64,000 nt of DNA from Asaia sp037151935 (GCF_051628905.1 NZ_CP157575.1:806001-870000); one strand, 5' to 3'. Shown: positions 8,047 through 22,358, counted from the stretch's first letter. Translations and numbers: made by a program. Notes: generated by a model from the sequence alone, not told the origin.

Positions 8047-11000
8047 CGCGGGGCGATGACGATCCGGCTGGCCGCATTGCGCCCCATCTGACCCGGGTTG
8101 AAACGGTCACGCACCAGCGTTTCCGGCAGCAGAAACTGCCCCGGCGTTACGGCGCGCACGATATAGGCAAGCCTGAACGCATTGCTGCCCAGAATACGAG
8201 GCGAAGACGGGCTGTATGTGCCGCCCCTCAGATTGAAGGCTGCGAAAAAGCGATCATCCTTGAGGGCGACGGCATTGGCCTGGGTGGTCTCGCCCAGGAA
8301 AGACGGTCCGGCCTTCGGGGCGGGCGCGTCCGAATCGCTGTCTTCTTCCCGGCCACGAACGATGCTCTCGATTTCCCAGCCAGCAGGCAGCAACTGGGTC
8401 AGGGCGCAGTGATGCGGATTACGGTCCTGGGATTCCCCCTCGATCACCACCATGAAGCGGTCATTCTGCCTGCCCTTGGCCGGGTCGTAGGGCGTGCCGT
8501 CCAGCGTCACGGTCGAAACCCTGACCGTGAAACCGTCGGTGATAGGCGCGGGGGCCTCCTTGGGCGTGCCCGTGATCGTGACCGTCATCCAGAGCGGCAC
8601 CGTGCCGGTATTAGTGAGTTTGGTGCCGTCGAGCTTGCGAGCATCGGGGCTGAGAACGAATGGCAGGCCGATCGGTCGTGCCTGTTCGACCCCGTTGACC
8701 GCGATACCGCGCGCGGGATCAGGCTTGTTCATCGCCGCCGCCGCCTCAAGCAGCGAGGTGGTTGTTGCGTTGCTGATCCACGAGACAGGCACGTCGAGCA
8801 AGCCGAAGCGATCCGTGAGTTTCTGCGCCAGGCCGTTATTGCCGCTCTCTGCCGCCAACGAGACCAGCCCGCCCAGATCGCGCAGATAGATCCAGTAATA
8901 CGGATCGAAAAGCGTGGGACGCCCCGAACGCGCCGACCCGAGCGAATTTACGGCCAGGCCGAACAGGGTATTGCTCATCTGGCGCTCATTACCCAGAGCG
9001 AGGCCGCCCGCCAGATGACCCAGCGCCAGCGCATCGGCAAAAGTGGCGTCGCTGGCGCTGTTACCCCAAACGATACGCTGTACGCCGCCAACGGCACGTG
9101 AGGTGGCACTGTCGCCCAGAGCCCGCAGGGTCGGCGTATCGAGGCGTCCCGCGCGCGCCAGAACATAAAGCGCGTAAGCCCTCGTCTCGGGCGTGACGGC
9201 ATTTTCGGAACGATCTTCATGACGGTCCTCGATGCCTGGGCTCTGCGCCTGCGACGTCACAAGCCAGTCGAGTGCATGATCGAGAGAGTCCTGTGGGACA
9301 GCATAACCCGCCTCTTTGGCACGCGTCAGAAAGTCGACGACATAGATCTGCTCCCAGGGGAGCAGTCGCCCGTCGTTCAGACGCCACGAGCCGAAACGCC
9401 CTCCGGCATCTTCACGATCGATCAGCATGGCAATGGCGGTTTCGATCCGCTTCTGAGCGCCTTCAGGCACGGTGAGACGGGCCAGCGCGTCATGCCCCTT
9501 GAAAGCAAGCAATCCACGCGCAGAAGCCGCAAGACTGGTCGTGTCGTTGCCATAACCCGCTTCGAGATTCTGAAGCAGCGCAATAGTGTTGAGCCCGTGC
9601 ACGCCGGAATAGCCGAGCGTGACCGCCGAGCTTCCCGGCTCGAAAGGCGCAAGCAGAGAGGCCGAGGCCTGATAGCTCTGGCCCGGATCCTGCTTCTGCT
9701 CGCTCGATTGCGTGATCGGCAGATGGCCCGGTCGAACCTGCAGATCCCAGCTGCGCGTTAGCATCACGCGACCCTGCTTGTCTGAAAGTCTTGCGGTCAG
9801 ATGCGCAATGCCCGACTCACCGGCCTGTATGGTGGTGGGGAAGGACTGGCGAGCGCCCTTTTGCAGATCGGCATCGAATTTCGCCGATCCGGTAAGATGG
9901 ATCGGCCCGCTCCCGCTCAGGGCCACGGCATAATGGCCCGCTGCCCCTTCGGTATTGACCATTGATACGAGACTGGTGGCGACATCGCCCGGGGCGAGAA
10001 AGCGCGGCAAGGTCACATCGGCAAAAACCGGGTCGCGAACGAGCATATCCGACTCTGCCGAACCGAGCGCATCGTCGGACCACGCCGTGACCATCAGATG
10101 CAGCGTGCCCTCGAAATCGGGCACATCGAGCGGCACACTGGCGTGACCGTTTTCGTCGGGAGTGATGATGCCTGAAAAGAGTGAGACGATACGGGTCGAG
10201 GTAACCGAAAGCCCGCCACCATCGCCGCCTTCGTCACCTCCTTCGCGCAACAGACCCGCCTGGCCGACTGGGGTCATCAGATGGACGTAGCTGTCTTTCA
10301 CATCGAGCGCGAAGGCCCGTCGCCCATAAACCAGATCGAACACATCGGGCAGCTTCCATTGCGTCAGGGCGAGAATGCCCTGATCGACAGCAGAAACAAC
10401 TAGATGCACATGCTTGCCGCCCTGAACGGTCAGAGGCAGCGTGATTTTTGCCTGCGGCCGAATGACCTTCGGTGTCTCGACCGCCAGCTTCAGGCGATGG
10501 GCGGACTGATCGAGACCGATATAGGCGAGTCCCACCGCGCGCGAAGGCTCATGCGCGCGAGCGGGTGTGTCGAGCGGGCGAAACGCCGTGACCAGCACAT
10601 AGGCGCCACCCGGCCAGTCAGCCTGCGCCTTTACCGGAATATCGAGCCCGTTTTTGGGCAGGATCACCGTTCTGGCGCTCTGTACCTTGTCGGTCGCAAT
10701 GACGATCTGCGCTTCACCGGCAAATGGCGCCTCTACATGAACGATCGTCTGCCCGCCGACCGGCAGCACCTTGTCACGCACCGACAGGCTCAGCCGGTCG
10801 GGAGCGTTCGGCTTTTCGCTGCTGTCGGACCACCATCCCGAAGTGAAACGCTGCGAACTCGCTGCGTTCGTCTCGGGGTCAGTCAGGATCATGCGATAAC
10901 GACCGCTATCCAGCTCGGGGGCGAAATGCGCCCTGCCCTGTGCATCGGTCGTCACCGTACCATGCTGGAGCGGCTCATCGATCACATGGCGGACAAAATG

Positions 11001-13043
11001 CCAGCCACGCGCTTCCGAGATCCAGTCATAGGTCTCGTTTTCGCGTACGAGGGTCCAGGTCAGACTACGCGAGGCCATAGGTTTGTTATCGGGGTTGAGC
11101 GCTATGACATCGACCGGCACTGGTTGGGTGGCATTGTCGCTGCCCATGGGCGGGGTGATGACACGCAGCCCGATCATCGGGCGATGGCGTCGGATCGGCA
11201 GAGAAAGCGTTTTACTCACGCTGCGGCCAGAAGGATCGAAAAGGCTCAGCTTGACTTCGGCCTTTAGCGGCAGGGTCAGCCCCTGAGGCAGGTCAGGCGC
11301 GATCTCGATTGTCGAGTGCCCTGCTTCATCTGTGTCAGGCACCGCCACGGATTGCTGATCGGGGCTGAAATTCTGGGTAGCAAGGCCGAATACAAAATCT
11401 TTCAGCCCCGGCACGGGCTCTTCGTCGCGGAGGATGCGAATCAGACCTTCGCCATGCAGATGCGCGGCGGGCGCGCCATATAGATACCGTCCCTCTAGCG
11501 CGATGGAGAGTTTCTCTCCCTCGGTCAGGGCGTCCTTGCCTGATTTCGCCTCCACAGCGATGGTCTGCGGCACAAAATCCTGCACGAGCACGGAGGCGCG
11601 ACCGATGGGCGGCGAGGTTGGATCGACATAAGCCTCGATCAACCAGCTTCCTGAAGCCGCACTCGGTGAGAGGGCGAATTTGTTGAGGAATCCCCCATCC
11701 TCCTGCGGTTTGATGATGAGGGTCTGCGCTTTCACGCCATCGGGGCGTCGCAGAATGACCGTAAGCGGCAAGGTGCTGAGCGCCTTGCCCTGCGGATCGC
11801 GCAAAAGGATGGTCGTATTCACGCTTTCGCCGGGGCGATAGATACCGCGATCGGTCACAATGACCGCCTGCTGGGCGCCCGGCGCCTCATGGCCCTCCGC
11901 CCCGCGATCGGAGAAATCGAACCAGGCCTGCGTAAGGGAGACGGTGGTGAGATCACCATTCGGGCTTGTTGCCAGGAGCGAAACGGGCTGATCGGCCCCC
12001 TTCCCCCTGATCAACCCGGCAGCAAAGACGACCTGCCCTTCGCCATCGCTCACGGCCTTACCGAGGTCATCGCCACCCTGCGACACGAGCCGCACCGAAA
12101 CCCCCTTGAGAGGAAGCGCGGTCGACAAGGCGCGCGCATAGACATGCAGCCCGTCACTGCCACGCATTGTTGTCAGCGCCGTGTCGCTCACATTCACCCA
12201 GTGGGCGGCTATCTGCTGGCTGTAATCGTCATAATCGTCCGAACCGTTCGATGCTTTCTGCAGTGGGGCGGCAATACGGCTGTCGTTCTTCGGCGTGCGG
12301 GCATTTTCTGCCGTTACGAGATAAAGACCGGGCTTCTGGCCCTCGATCAGTTTCGCAATGGGAAAGGCCGTTACAACGCCCGCATTACGCGCGCCTTGCG
12401 TCTCCAGCGTGCCCGACCACACCTGCGAAAGACGCGTGCTGCGCAGTCTTTCGAATTCATAGGTTTCGAGCGAAGTCTGACTCGTATCGACCCGTGGATA
12501 GGCCTCTTCGGCAGTCATGCTCTGCGTCGCATTCGGCGAGAGGCGCCAGACACTCAGACGAACGCGTTCCATGTTCACGGTCTGAACGTCGAGCCCCGCA
12601 GCGCTGCGACGCGGCAGGATGAACCCTTCACCCGCCAGGCTCAGACTCGGCGTGCGATCGCCAGTCGCCATGGTAACAGAAACGGGTTCAGCCAGTACAC
12701 GGCCCTGCGCATCATGAACGCCACTGCTGAGCGTGATCTTGTAACGCGTGCTCCAGGCCAGTCCTCCGAGGCAAAGATCATGATCGCTTACCCTGATATC
12801 GGGGCGCAAACTCGGCGTGATCTGAAGGTGGTCCGCATATTGCGGACCGGCCTGGCTATCGAGCGCCTTGGCGAAACGCAGGCAGAATTCGGGGGTTTTG
12901 CCGCCTGTATTGAGCAGAGTGCGCCGGAATTGCATCGGGTCCGCCAGAGCCGCAGCACTGCAAAGCAGTATTGCGGCGAGAGGCAGGCCGACAGCGACTA
13001 CGCCAAGGGATCGTTTCTGCGCCGATTTTTTCATCAATTTCAT
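8043..13043 (-). CDS. bacterial alpha-2-macroglobulin, no thioester motif
   Basis: Large periplasmic protease-trapping protein, 1666 residues from ATG 13043. A signal peptide (KRSLGVVAVGLPLAAILL) ends near ALA-DP, without a proper lipobox, so it is probably soluble rather than a lipoprotein. MG-type beta domains occupy the N-terminal two thirds; an alpha-alpha barrel region with LLAFKGHDALA follows near 1170. Where thioester members have CxEQ, this protein reads NLEAGYGNDTTS (about 1155-1168), and the whole protein has only four cysteines, none in that motif. It is translationally coupled to pbpC. TTG 13079 or ATG 13034 are alternative starts; no start has a strong ribosome binding site. Confidence 0.9.
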   Translation of the reverse strand: MKLMKKSAQKRSLGVVAVGLPLAAILLCSAAALADPMQFRRTLLNTGGKTPEFCLRFAKALDSQAGPQYADHLQITPSLRPDIRVSDHDLCLGGLAWSTRYKITLSSGVHDAQGRVLAEPVSVTMATGDRTPSLSLAGEGFILPRRSAAGLDVQTVNMERVRLSVWRLSPNATQSMTAEEAYPRVDTSQTSLETYEFERLRSTRLSQVWSGTLETQGARNAGVVTAFPIAKLIEGQKPGLYLVTAENARTPKNDSRIAAPLQKASNGSDDYDDYSQQIAAHWVNVSDTALTTMRGSDGLHVYARALSTALPLKGVSVRLVSQGGDDLGKAVSDGEGQVVFAAGLIRGKGADQPVSLLATSPNGDLTTVSLTQAWFDFSDRGAEGHEAPGAQQAVIVTDRGIYRPGESVNTTILLRDPQGKALSTLPLTVILRRPDGVKAQTLIIKPQEDGGFLNKFALSPSAASGSWLIEAYVDPTSPPIGRASVLVQDFVPQTIAVEAKSGKDALTEGEKLSIALEGRYLYGAPAAHLHGEGLIRILRDEEPVPGLKDFVFGLATQNFSPDQQSVAVPDTDEAGHSTIEIAPDLPQGLTLPLKAEVKLSLFDPSGRSVSKTLSLPIRRHRPMIGLRVITPPMGSDNATQPVPVDVIALNPDNKPMASRSLTWTLVRENETYDWISEARGWHFVRHVIDEPLQHGTVTTDAQGRAHFAPELDSGRYRMILTDPETNAASSQRFTSGWWSDSSEKPNAPDRLSLSVRDKVLPVGGQTIVHVEAPFAGEAQIVIATDKVQSARTVILPKNGLDIPVKAQADWPGGAYVLVTAFRPLDTPARAHEPSRAVGLAYIGLDQSAHRLKLAVETPKVIRPQAKITLPLTVQGGKHVHLVVSAVDQGILALTQWKLPDVFDLVYGRRAFALDVKDSYVHLMTPVGQAGLLREGGDEGGDGGGLSVTSTRIVSLFSGIITPDENGHASVPLDVPDFEGTLHLMVTAWSDDALGSAESDMLVRDPVFADVTLPRFLAPGDVATSLVSMVNTEGAAGHYAVALSGSGPIHLTGSAKFDADLQKGARQSFPTTIQAGESGIAHLTARLSDKQGRVMLTRSWDLQVRPGHLPITQSSEQKQDPGQSYQASASLLAPFEPGSSAVTLGYSGVHGLNTIALLQNLEAGYGNDTTSLAASARGLLAFKGHDALARLTVPEGAQKRIETAIAMLIDREDAGGRFGSWRLNDGRLLPWEQIYVVDFLTRAKEAGYAVPQDSLDHALDWLVTSQAQSPGIEDRHEDRSENAVTPETRAYALYVLARAGRLDTPTLRALGDSATSRAVGGVQRIVWGNSASDATFADALALGHLAGGLALGNERQMSNTLFGLAVNSLGSARSGRPTLFDPYYWIYLRDLGGLVSLAAESGNNGLAQKLTDRFGLLDVPVSWISNATTTSLLEAAAAMNKPDPARGIAVNGVEQARPIGLPFVLSPDARKLDGTKLTNTGTVPLWMTVTITGTPKEAPAPITDGFTVRVSTVTLDGTPYDPAKGRQNDRFMVVIEGESQDRNPHHCALTQLLPAGWEIESIVRGREEDSDSDAPAPKAGPSFLGETTQANAVALKDDRFFAAFNLRGGTYSPSSPRILGSNAFRLAYIVRAVTPGQFLLPETLVRDRFNPGQMGRNAASRIVIAPR

Positions 13044-13207
13044 CCAGGACCGCGAAATACCGTCCCTTCTTGATGACAATCATTCAGGAACCCGGCAAGT
13101 CTCCCCCATCATGCTTTCCGGCCTCATACCCATGGATGTGATAGTTATTTGATGATTTGAAATAAAAAAGACAAATAAATCCCATAATAGTTTCATTTTG
13201 TCCGTAA

Positions 13208-14128
13208 TCACTGACCTGCTTTTTGCCTCACACCGAACGCCAGAGCATCGGTCACTATATCGAGCGCGCGCAGATCGAGTGAGGATCGTCCCTCCCGGAT
13301 CAGAGTGGCAAAATGACGATAGACCCCGGCATATTCGCCCGTCTGCGAAAGCGAGATCTCGCGTGAACCGATACGGAGCCGCGCGCCCCCTTCGGAAAGA
13401 CTGACGGTTTCGCCTTTTTTCGCATGCCAGACGATTTCCCATACCTCGCTCGCCGCTTCATGCCTCCAGTCGAACTCTGCCGTCACAGGCAGGTCGGTCT
13501 CGCTGCCACGCATTGCCAGTTTGACCTGAGAGGGCGCCTGCTGATCGCGATAGAAAGACAACAGGGCCGTATCGTAGAGAAGGGCCTCGGTCGATAGCGC
13601 GCAGAGTATGGAAAGCGCATTGATCCCGGCATCGAAAACGCCGAGCGCCCCGGCGCGCCACAGCCAGTCGGCACCGGGATGCCATTTCTCTGCATTCTCT
13701 TTCCACGCAATCGTCACGCGCTCGACCGCCAGCGCAGGCAGGATATCCCGCAGCACGGATACCGCGGGCGCGTAGATCGAATGCCAGGCTGCAAAGAGCG
13801 TCAGCCCGCGCTCTCCAGCCAGTCGAGATAATGAGCCCGCCTGAGAACGGGTGAGAGTCGGTGGTTTTTCAAGCAAGACATGCCACCCCGCAGTCAGGGC
13901 CTCTCTAGCCAGAGCATAGCGGAGATCGGGCGGGGTGCAGAGCGCCACGGCATCGAGCGCAAGACGGCTCTGCCTGAGTTCGGCGAGAGACGAAAAAACC
14001 GGCACATCCAGCGCAACCGGTACTGGTGACACGGCTGCCACGACCTGGAAATCGGGGTCGTTTTCGAGGACGGGAAGATGCTGCTGCCGGGCGATCTGCC
14101 CGATCCCGATAACGGCTATACGGATCAT
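13208..14128 (-). CDS. Gfo/Idh/MocA oxidoreductase, aldose 1-dehydrogenase-like
   Basis: Likely NAD(P)-dependent oxidation of a sugar such as D-galactose or L-arabinose to its lactone. 306 residues from ATG 14128. The Rossmann start reads IRIAVIGIGQIARQQHLPVL, and EKPP near residue 97 is the family EKP motif. WKENAEKWHPGADWLW followed by GVFDAGINALSI matches the galactose/arabinose 1-dehydrogenase branch rather than inositol dehydrogenases. In-frame ATG codons further upstream (to 14167) would add 13 residues not seen in the family. It stands alone between gltB and the macroglobulin gene; the AT-rich 164 bases downstream probably hold the macroglobulin promoter. Confidence 0.8.
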   Translation of the reverse strand: MIRIAVIGIGQIARQQHLPVLENDPDFQVVAAVSPVPVALDVPVFSSLAELRQSRLALDAVALCTPPDLRYALAREALTAGWHVLLEKPPTLTRSQAGSLSRLAGERGLTLFAAWHSIYAPAVSVLRDILPALAVERVTIAWKENAEKWHPGADWLWRAGALGVFDAGINALSILCALSTEALLYDTALLSFYRDQQAPSQVKLAMRGSETDLPVTAEFDWRHEAASEVWEIVWHAKKGETVSLSEGGARLRIGSREISLSQTGEYAGVYRHFATLIREGRSSLDLRALDIVTDALAFGVRQKAGQ

Positions 14129-14277
14129 CCGCGCTTCATTCCCGATCGCCTCCGCCATGACCATCACCGGAGCGAGGGGGTGACCCTAACCCGAGATGTT
14201 GGGATATGGATAATAAGGAAATGAACCCAATTCATGGGTAAACGATTATCGATCCGTCCTGAGCGCACGCAACGCGC

Positions 14278-14306
14278 AAAAAAAGCCGGTATCGTTCGAT
14301 ACCGGC
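14278..14306 (-). terminator. intrinsic terminator after gltB
   Basis: A GCCGGTATCG/CGATACCGGC stem (14285-14306) lies 25 bases past the gltB stop and is followed, reading minus, by seven T. It ends the gltD-gltB transcript. An A/T-poor opposite side makes plus-strand use unlikely. Confidence 0.85.
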
Positions 14307-14330
14307 CTTTCTCGCAATCGCGCCAGGATA

Positions 14331-18851
<4,521 letters not shown>

Positions 18852-18856
18852 GGCCC

Positions 18857-20317
18857 TTACTCCGCCGCCACCATTCGTGCGGCCTGATCTGCTGTCGCGT
18901 TCTCTTTTGCAGAGAGGAATTGGTACATTTCTGCGGCGGCTTCGCGTCCGTCACGGATGGCCCAGACCACCAGGGAAGCACCGCGCACGATATCGCCGCC
19001 TGCAAACACGCCCGGCACGCTGGTCTCAAAGCGACCCGGCGTGACTTTCAGCGTGCCCCATTTGGTGACGGCCAGTTCCGGCGCGTTCCACCCGCCCGGC
19101 AGATCTTCGGGATCGAAACCGAGCGCCTTGATGACGAGGTCGGCCTGGATGACGAAGCTGCTATCGGGCATCGCCTCGACGGATTGGCGGCCCGACGCAT
19201 CGGGCAGGCTCAGGCGCATTTTATGAGCGCGCACGCCATTGACCGTCCCATCGCCCAGAAAGGCCTCAGGCGCGGCGAGCCAAGCGAAATTGACACCTTC
19301 TTCCTCGGCGTTTTTCACTTCCTGAACCGAGCCCGGCATATTGGCGCGATCGCGGCGATAGAGGCAGGTCACCTTCTCAGCGCCCTGACGAATGGAGGTG
19401 CGTACGCAATCCATGGCCGTATCGCCGCCGCCGATGACGACCACATGCTTGCCTCGGGCGTGCAGAACGGCGTCGTCACCGGGCGTTTCGTCGTAACCGC
19501 GACGGTTAGACGCCGTGAGGAAGTCGAGCGCCTGCACCACCCCGCCCAGACCGCTGCCCGGCACGGCAACCTCGCGCGAACGATAGACGCCCGTGCCGAG
19601 GAAAACCGCGTCATGCTTTTCGCGCAGGCTCTCGAACGATGTTTCACCCGCACCGCCGCCAATCGGCGTGGAGAGATGGAACACGATACCCTGCGCCTCG
19701 AGCAACTCATGGCGGCGCGCAATGACGTGCTTTTCGAGCTTGAAGCTCGGGATGCCGTAGACCATCAATCCGCCGATGCGGTCGTGACGGTCATAAACAT
19801 GAACCTGATAGCCCAGCGCGCGCAGCCATTCCGCCGCTGCCAGACCAGCAGGGCCAGCGCCAACGATACCGACGCTCTGGGGGCGCTCCTGTGACGGCTG
19901 GCGCGGCTTTACCCAACCCTTCTCAAACGCGGTCTCGGTGATGAATTTCTCGACTGCGCCGATGGTGACGCTTTCGAAATCCTTCTCGATGACGCAATTG
20001 CCTTCGCAAAGACGATCCTGCGGGCAGATGCGACCGCAGATCTCGGGAAAGGTATTGGTCGCCGAAGACAGGCGATACGCCTCTTCCAGACGGTTCTCGG
20101 CGGTGAGCTTCAGCCAGTCGGGGATATTATTGCCGAGTGGGCAATGCACGGAGCAGAAAGGCACACCGCATTGCGAGCAGCGGCTCGCCTGCTGCTCGGC
20201 ACGCTCGACCGCAAAGCCGCGGTAAATTTCACCGAAATCCTCACGTCGTTCGGCGGCCGCACGCTTCTCAGGCATCTCCTGCGGCAATGAGACAAACTGC
20301 AGCATCCGTTCGGCCAC
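18857..20317 (-). CDS. gltD: glutamate synthase small subunit
   Basis: Supplies electrons from NADPH through FAD and iron-sulfur clusters to GltB. 486 residues from GTG 20317, which has GGGGAG eight bases upstream. A longer frame from 20422 adds 35 residues without family similarity. Iron-sulfur cysteines are at 47, 50, 55 and 59 (CSQCGVPFCSVHC), with a second set in CGRICPQDRLCEGNC. The FAD site is GIVGAGPAGLAAAE and the NADPH site VIGGGDTAMDC. Cotranscribed with gltB. The 177 bases upstream contain a GTTTTT/AAAAAC inverted repeat (about 20439-20456) of unknown use and no recognised promoter. Confidence 0.97.
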   Translation of the reverse strand: MAERMLQFVSLPQEMPEKRAAAERREDFGEIYRGFAVERAEQQASRCSQCGVPFCSVHCPLGNNIPDWLKLTAENRLEEAYRLSSATNTFPEICGRICPQDRLCEGNCVIEKDFESVTIGAVEKFITETAFEKGWVKPRQPSQERPQSVGIVGAGPAGLAAAEWLRALGYQVHVYDRHDRIGGLMVYGIPSFKLEKHVIARRHELLEAQGIVFHLSTPIGGGAGETSFESLREKHDAVFLGTGVYRSREVAVPGSGLGGVVQALDFLTASNRRGYDETPGDDAVLHARGKHVVVIGGGDTAMDCVRTSIRQGAEKVTCLYRRDRANMPGSVQEVKNAEEEGVNFAWLAAPEAFLGDGTVNGVRAHKMRLSLPDASGRQSVEAMPDSSFVIQADLVIKALGFDPEDLPGGWNAPELAVTKWGTLKVTPGRFETSVPGVFAGGDIVRGASLVVWAIRDGREAAAEMYQFLSAKENATADQAARMVAAE

Positions 20318-20471
20318 GTCACGTTCTCCCCATGGGCGAGCAGGCGCGACAAGCGCCTCTCGAAAACATGACGCAGAGGTAAGACAAGGCGAAACGGGCG
20401 ATAAGTCATCAATGCTGACCAATCGCCCGGCTTAATGACGTTTTTGACGCGAAAAACATCAGACATCCCAG

Positions 20472-20492
20472 AAAAAAGGACCGATACGGACC
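20472..20492 (-). terminator. probable intrinsic terminator of the NDUFA9-like gene
   Basis: Three bases past the stop, GGTCCG-TAT-CGGTCC (reading minus) forms a stem with one T-T mismatch, followed by six T. Weak but well placed; it separates this gene from gltD. Confidence 0.55.
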
Positions 20493-20494
20493 AT

Positions 20495-21442
20495 TTAGTT
20501 GAGAAGCGTTCTCAACACGCTGATTTGGCTCAGATATTCCGGCGCCCGATCATAAACGCTCTGCGGCGCGACTCCCAGCGTCTGCAACGTGGCGACGCCA
20601 GATGTCACGATATTGTCTTGCCCGAGCATGGCGAGCTGATCTCGCGTCAGCAGCTTGCCGGGCAGATTTTCAAAAACGCGCGCCTGAGCCATTGCCACCC
20701 CGTTGGGTATCGCCAGGAGACGCGGCTTGCGCCCGACCGAGCGCGCCACAAAGGCCATGATCTCTTCCATGCTCATCCGATCGGGGCCGCCCAGCTCGTA
20801 GACCTGCGCTTTATCCACCGATACCGCACCCTCCTTCGTCAGGCAGAGGCGCGCAGCCTGAGCGACATCATCGACATAGACCGGCTGTAAAAGCGTCTTC
20901 GGATAATAGACCGGCAGGACAGGCAATAATTTCGCCATAAGCCCGAACATATTGAGAAAGCGGTCGTGAGGGCCGAATACCACACTCGGGCGAAGGATCG
21001 TCGCGCCGGGGAAAGCCTCCCGCACCCGTTTTTCGCCCTCCGCCTTGCTCTTTCCATAGTGTGAAGGCGCATCGGGCGCAGCACCGATGGCCGAAACCTG
21101 CACGAAGCGCGACAGCTTTGCCTCGCGCGCAATTCTGGCCACCGTGCCAGGAGCTTCGGCATTGATCGCCCTGAAACTGGCCTTGCCGGTTTCTGTCAGG
21201 ATAGACACCAGATTGATCGCCGCCGTGGCGCCGCTCAACGCAGCCTCGACCGAGGCGGGATCGGTCACACTGGCATAGACGGGCATTATCCTGCCTGACG
21301 GCCCTTCCGCCACCAGTGACGCGGCCTTTTCGGGTGCGCGAGACGCCACGCGCACGAAATGCCCCTCCGACGCGAGCTGGCGCACGAGCGCACGGCCGAT
21401 AAAGCCATTCCCGCCGAAAACGGTGACGACAGAGCCTTGCAT
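20495..21442 (-). CDS. complex I NDUFA9-like NAD(P)-binding protein
   Basis: Atypical short-chain dehydrogenase related to the accessory subunit NDUFA9 of mitochondrial and alphaproteobacterial complex I, also annotated as an NAD-dependent epimerase. 315 residues from ATG 21442, with AGAGGA about eight bases upstream. The Rossmann motif GGNGFIGRALVRQL is at residues 8-21 and a PSVVFGPHDRFLN segment, typical of the family, near the middle. The catalytic YxxxK is present as HYGKSK. A longer frame reaching into the tRNA region has no support. Divergent from tRNA-Leu. Confidence 0.9.
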   Translation of the reverse strand: MQGSVVTVFGGNGFIGRALVRQLASEGHFVRVASRAPEKAASLVAEGPSGRIMPVYASVTDPASVEAALSGATAAINLVSILTETGKASFRAINAEAPGTVARIAREAKLSRFVQVSAIGAAPDAPSHYGKSKAEGEKRVREAFPGATILRPSVVFGPHDRFLNMFGLMAKLLPVLPVYYPKTLLQPVYVDDVAQAARLCLTKEGAVSVDKAQVYELGGPDRMSMEEIMAFVARSVGRKPRLLAIPNGVAMAQARVFENLPGKLLTRDQLAMLGQDNIVTSGVATLQTLGVAPQSVYDRAPEYLSQISVLRTLLN

Positions 21443-21473
21443 GAAAATTTTCCTCTTTTTTTCGAAGGGGGTG

Positions 21474-21502
21474 TTGACGCCCCCCGCACACACCGGTAAA
21501 CG
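21474..21502 (+). promoter_or_regulatory. candidate sigma-70 promoter of tRNA-Leu
   Basis: TTGACG (21474-21479), a 17-base spacer and TAAACG (21497-21502) give a good -35 and a modest -10. The transcript would start near 21509, about 46 bases ahead of the tRNA. Confidence 0.5.
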
Positions 21503-21554
21503 CCTCTTCACCGAACGGGATGCCGAAAAAAGCGGCGCCCCGGACAGCCTCTGA

Positions 21555-21641
21555 GCCCAGATGGCGGAATTGGTAGACGCGCAGGTTTCAGGTACCTGTG
21601 TCCGCAAGGACGTGGAAGTTCGAGTCTTCTTCTGGGCACCA
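21555..21641 (+). tRNA. tRNA-Leu (CAG)
   Basis: 87 bases with encoded CCA. The acceptor stem pairs GCCCAGA with TCTGGGC. The D arm contains GGAATTGGTAGAC, the anticodon stem CAGGT/ACCTG encloses loop TTCAGGT with anticodon CAG, and the T arm contains GTTCGAGTC. The long variable arm GTCCGCAAGGACGT is the class II type expected of leucine tRNA. It reads codon CUG. Confidence 0.97.
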
Positions 21642-21650
21642 TACGAAAAA

Positions 21651-21688
21651 CGGAAAAGCCGACGAGAAATCGTCGGCTTCCGTTTTTT
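21651..21688 (+). terminator. intrinsic terminator after tRNA-Leu
   Basis: A long stem, CGGAAAAGCCGACGA against TCGTCGGCTTCCG with a GAAA loop and one small mismatch, is followed by six T. It ends 23 bases before the rnd start, so rnd needs its own promoter or read-through. Confidence 0.92.
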
Positions 21689-21710
21689 CTAGCCCCAGGG
21701 TTCTCAAAAC

Positions 21711-22358
21711 ATGGCCGCACCGAGCGCTTCGATCCATCTCTATGATGGTGATCTTCCCGACGATTTCGATCTCGGCCCGGTTGTTGCCGTCGATACCGAA
21801 GCCATGGGCCTCAACCCGCATCGCGACCGCCTCTGCCTCGTGCAGCTTTCAGCCGGCGACGGTGAGGCCCATCTTGTGCAGATCCGCCCTAGATCGCTGG
21901 GTGGCCGCTATGAGGATTGCCCGAACCTCAAGGCGCTGATGTCCGATGACAGCGTCACCAAGCTGATGCATTTCGCCCGCTTCGACGTGGCTCTTCTCCA
22001 GCACGCGCTCGGCATAACCGTTGCCCCGGTGATCTGCACCAAGATTGCGGCGCGTCTGGTTCGCACTTTTACAGATCGTCACGGCCTCGCCCATCTCTGC
22101 CGCGAGCTTCTGGGGGTCGATCTGGCCAAACAGCAGCAGACGTCGGACTGGGGCTCCGAAGTGCTCACCCCCGAGCAGCTCAGCTATGCCGCTTCTGACG
22201 TGCTGCATCTGCATGCGCTCTGGGCAAAGCTCGAAGCCCTGTTGATCCGTGAAGGTCGACGCGAGCTGGCCCAGGCCTGCTACGACTTCCTTCCCGCTCG
22301 CGGACGCCTCGACATTCTCGGCTATGAAGAGCCCGATATCTTCTCTCATCGCGCCTGA
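21711..22358 (+). CDS. rnd: ribonuclease D (short form, 3'-5' exonuclease)
   Basis: DEDD-family exonuclease for tRNA and stable RNA 3' trimming. 215 residues. The exonuclease motifs are visible: VAVDTEAMGL (Exo I, D/E pair) near residue 28, HFARFDVALL (Exo II) near 88, and YAASDVLHLHALW (Exo III with Tyr and Asp) near 165. The HRDC domains of E. coli RNase D (375 residues) are absent, which is usual for the short alphaproteobacterial form. It follows the tRNA-Leu terminator. AGGG lies about 11 bases before ATG 21711. Confidence 0.9.
   Translation: MAAPSASIHLYDGDLPDDFDLGPVVAVDTEAMGLNPHRDRLCLVQLSAGDGEAHLVQIRPRSLGGRYEDCPNLKALMSDDSVTKLMHFARFDVALLQHALGITVAPVICTKIAARLVRTFTDRHGLAHLCRELLGVDLAKQQQTSDWGSEVLTPEQLSYAASDVLHLHALWAKLEALLIREGRRELAQACYDFLPARGRLDILGYEEPDIFSHRA

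Noticed and set aside
11889..13073. Plus-strand open frame opposite the macroglobulin start
   Set aside because: Antisense shadow; covers the signal peptide and first domains of a clear gene.
12856..13083. Short minus-strand frame starting MIVIKKG just above the macroglobulin gene
   Set aside because: Only the first dozen codons lie outside the macroglobulin gene; the rest is its shifted frame.
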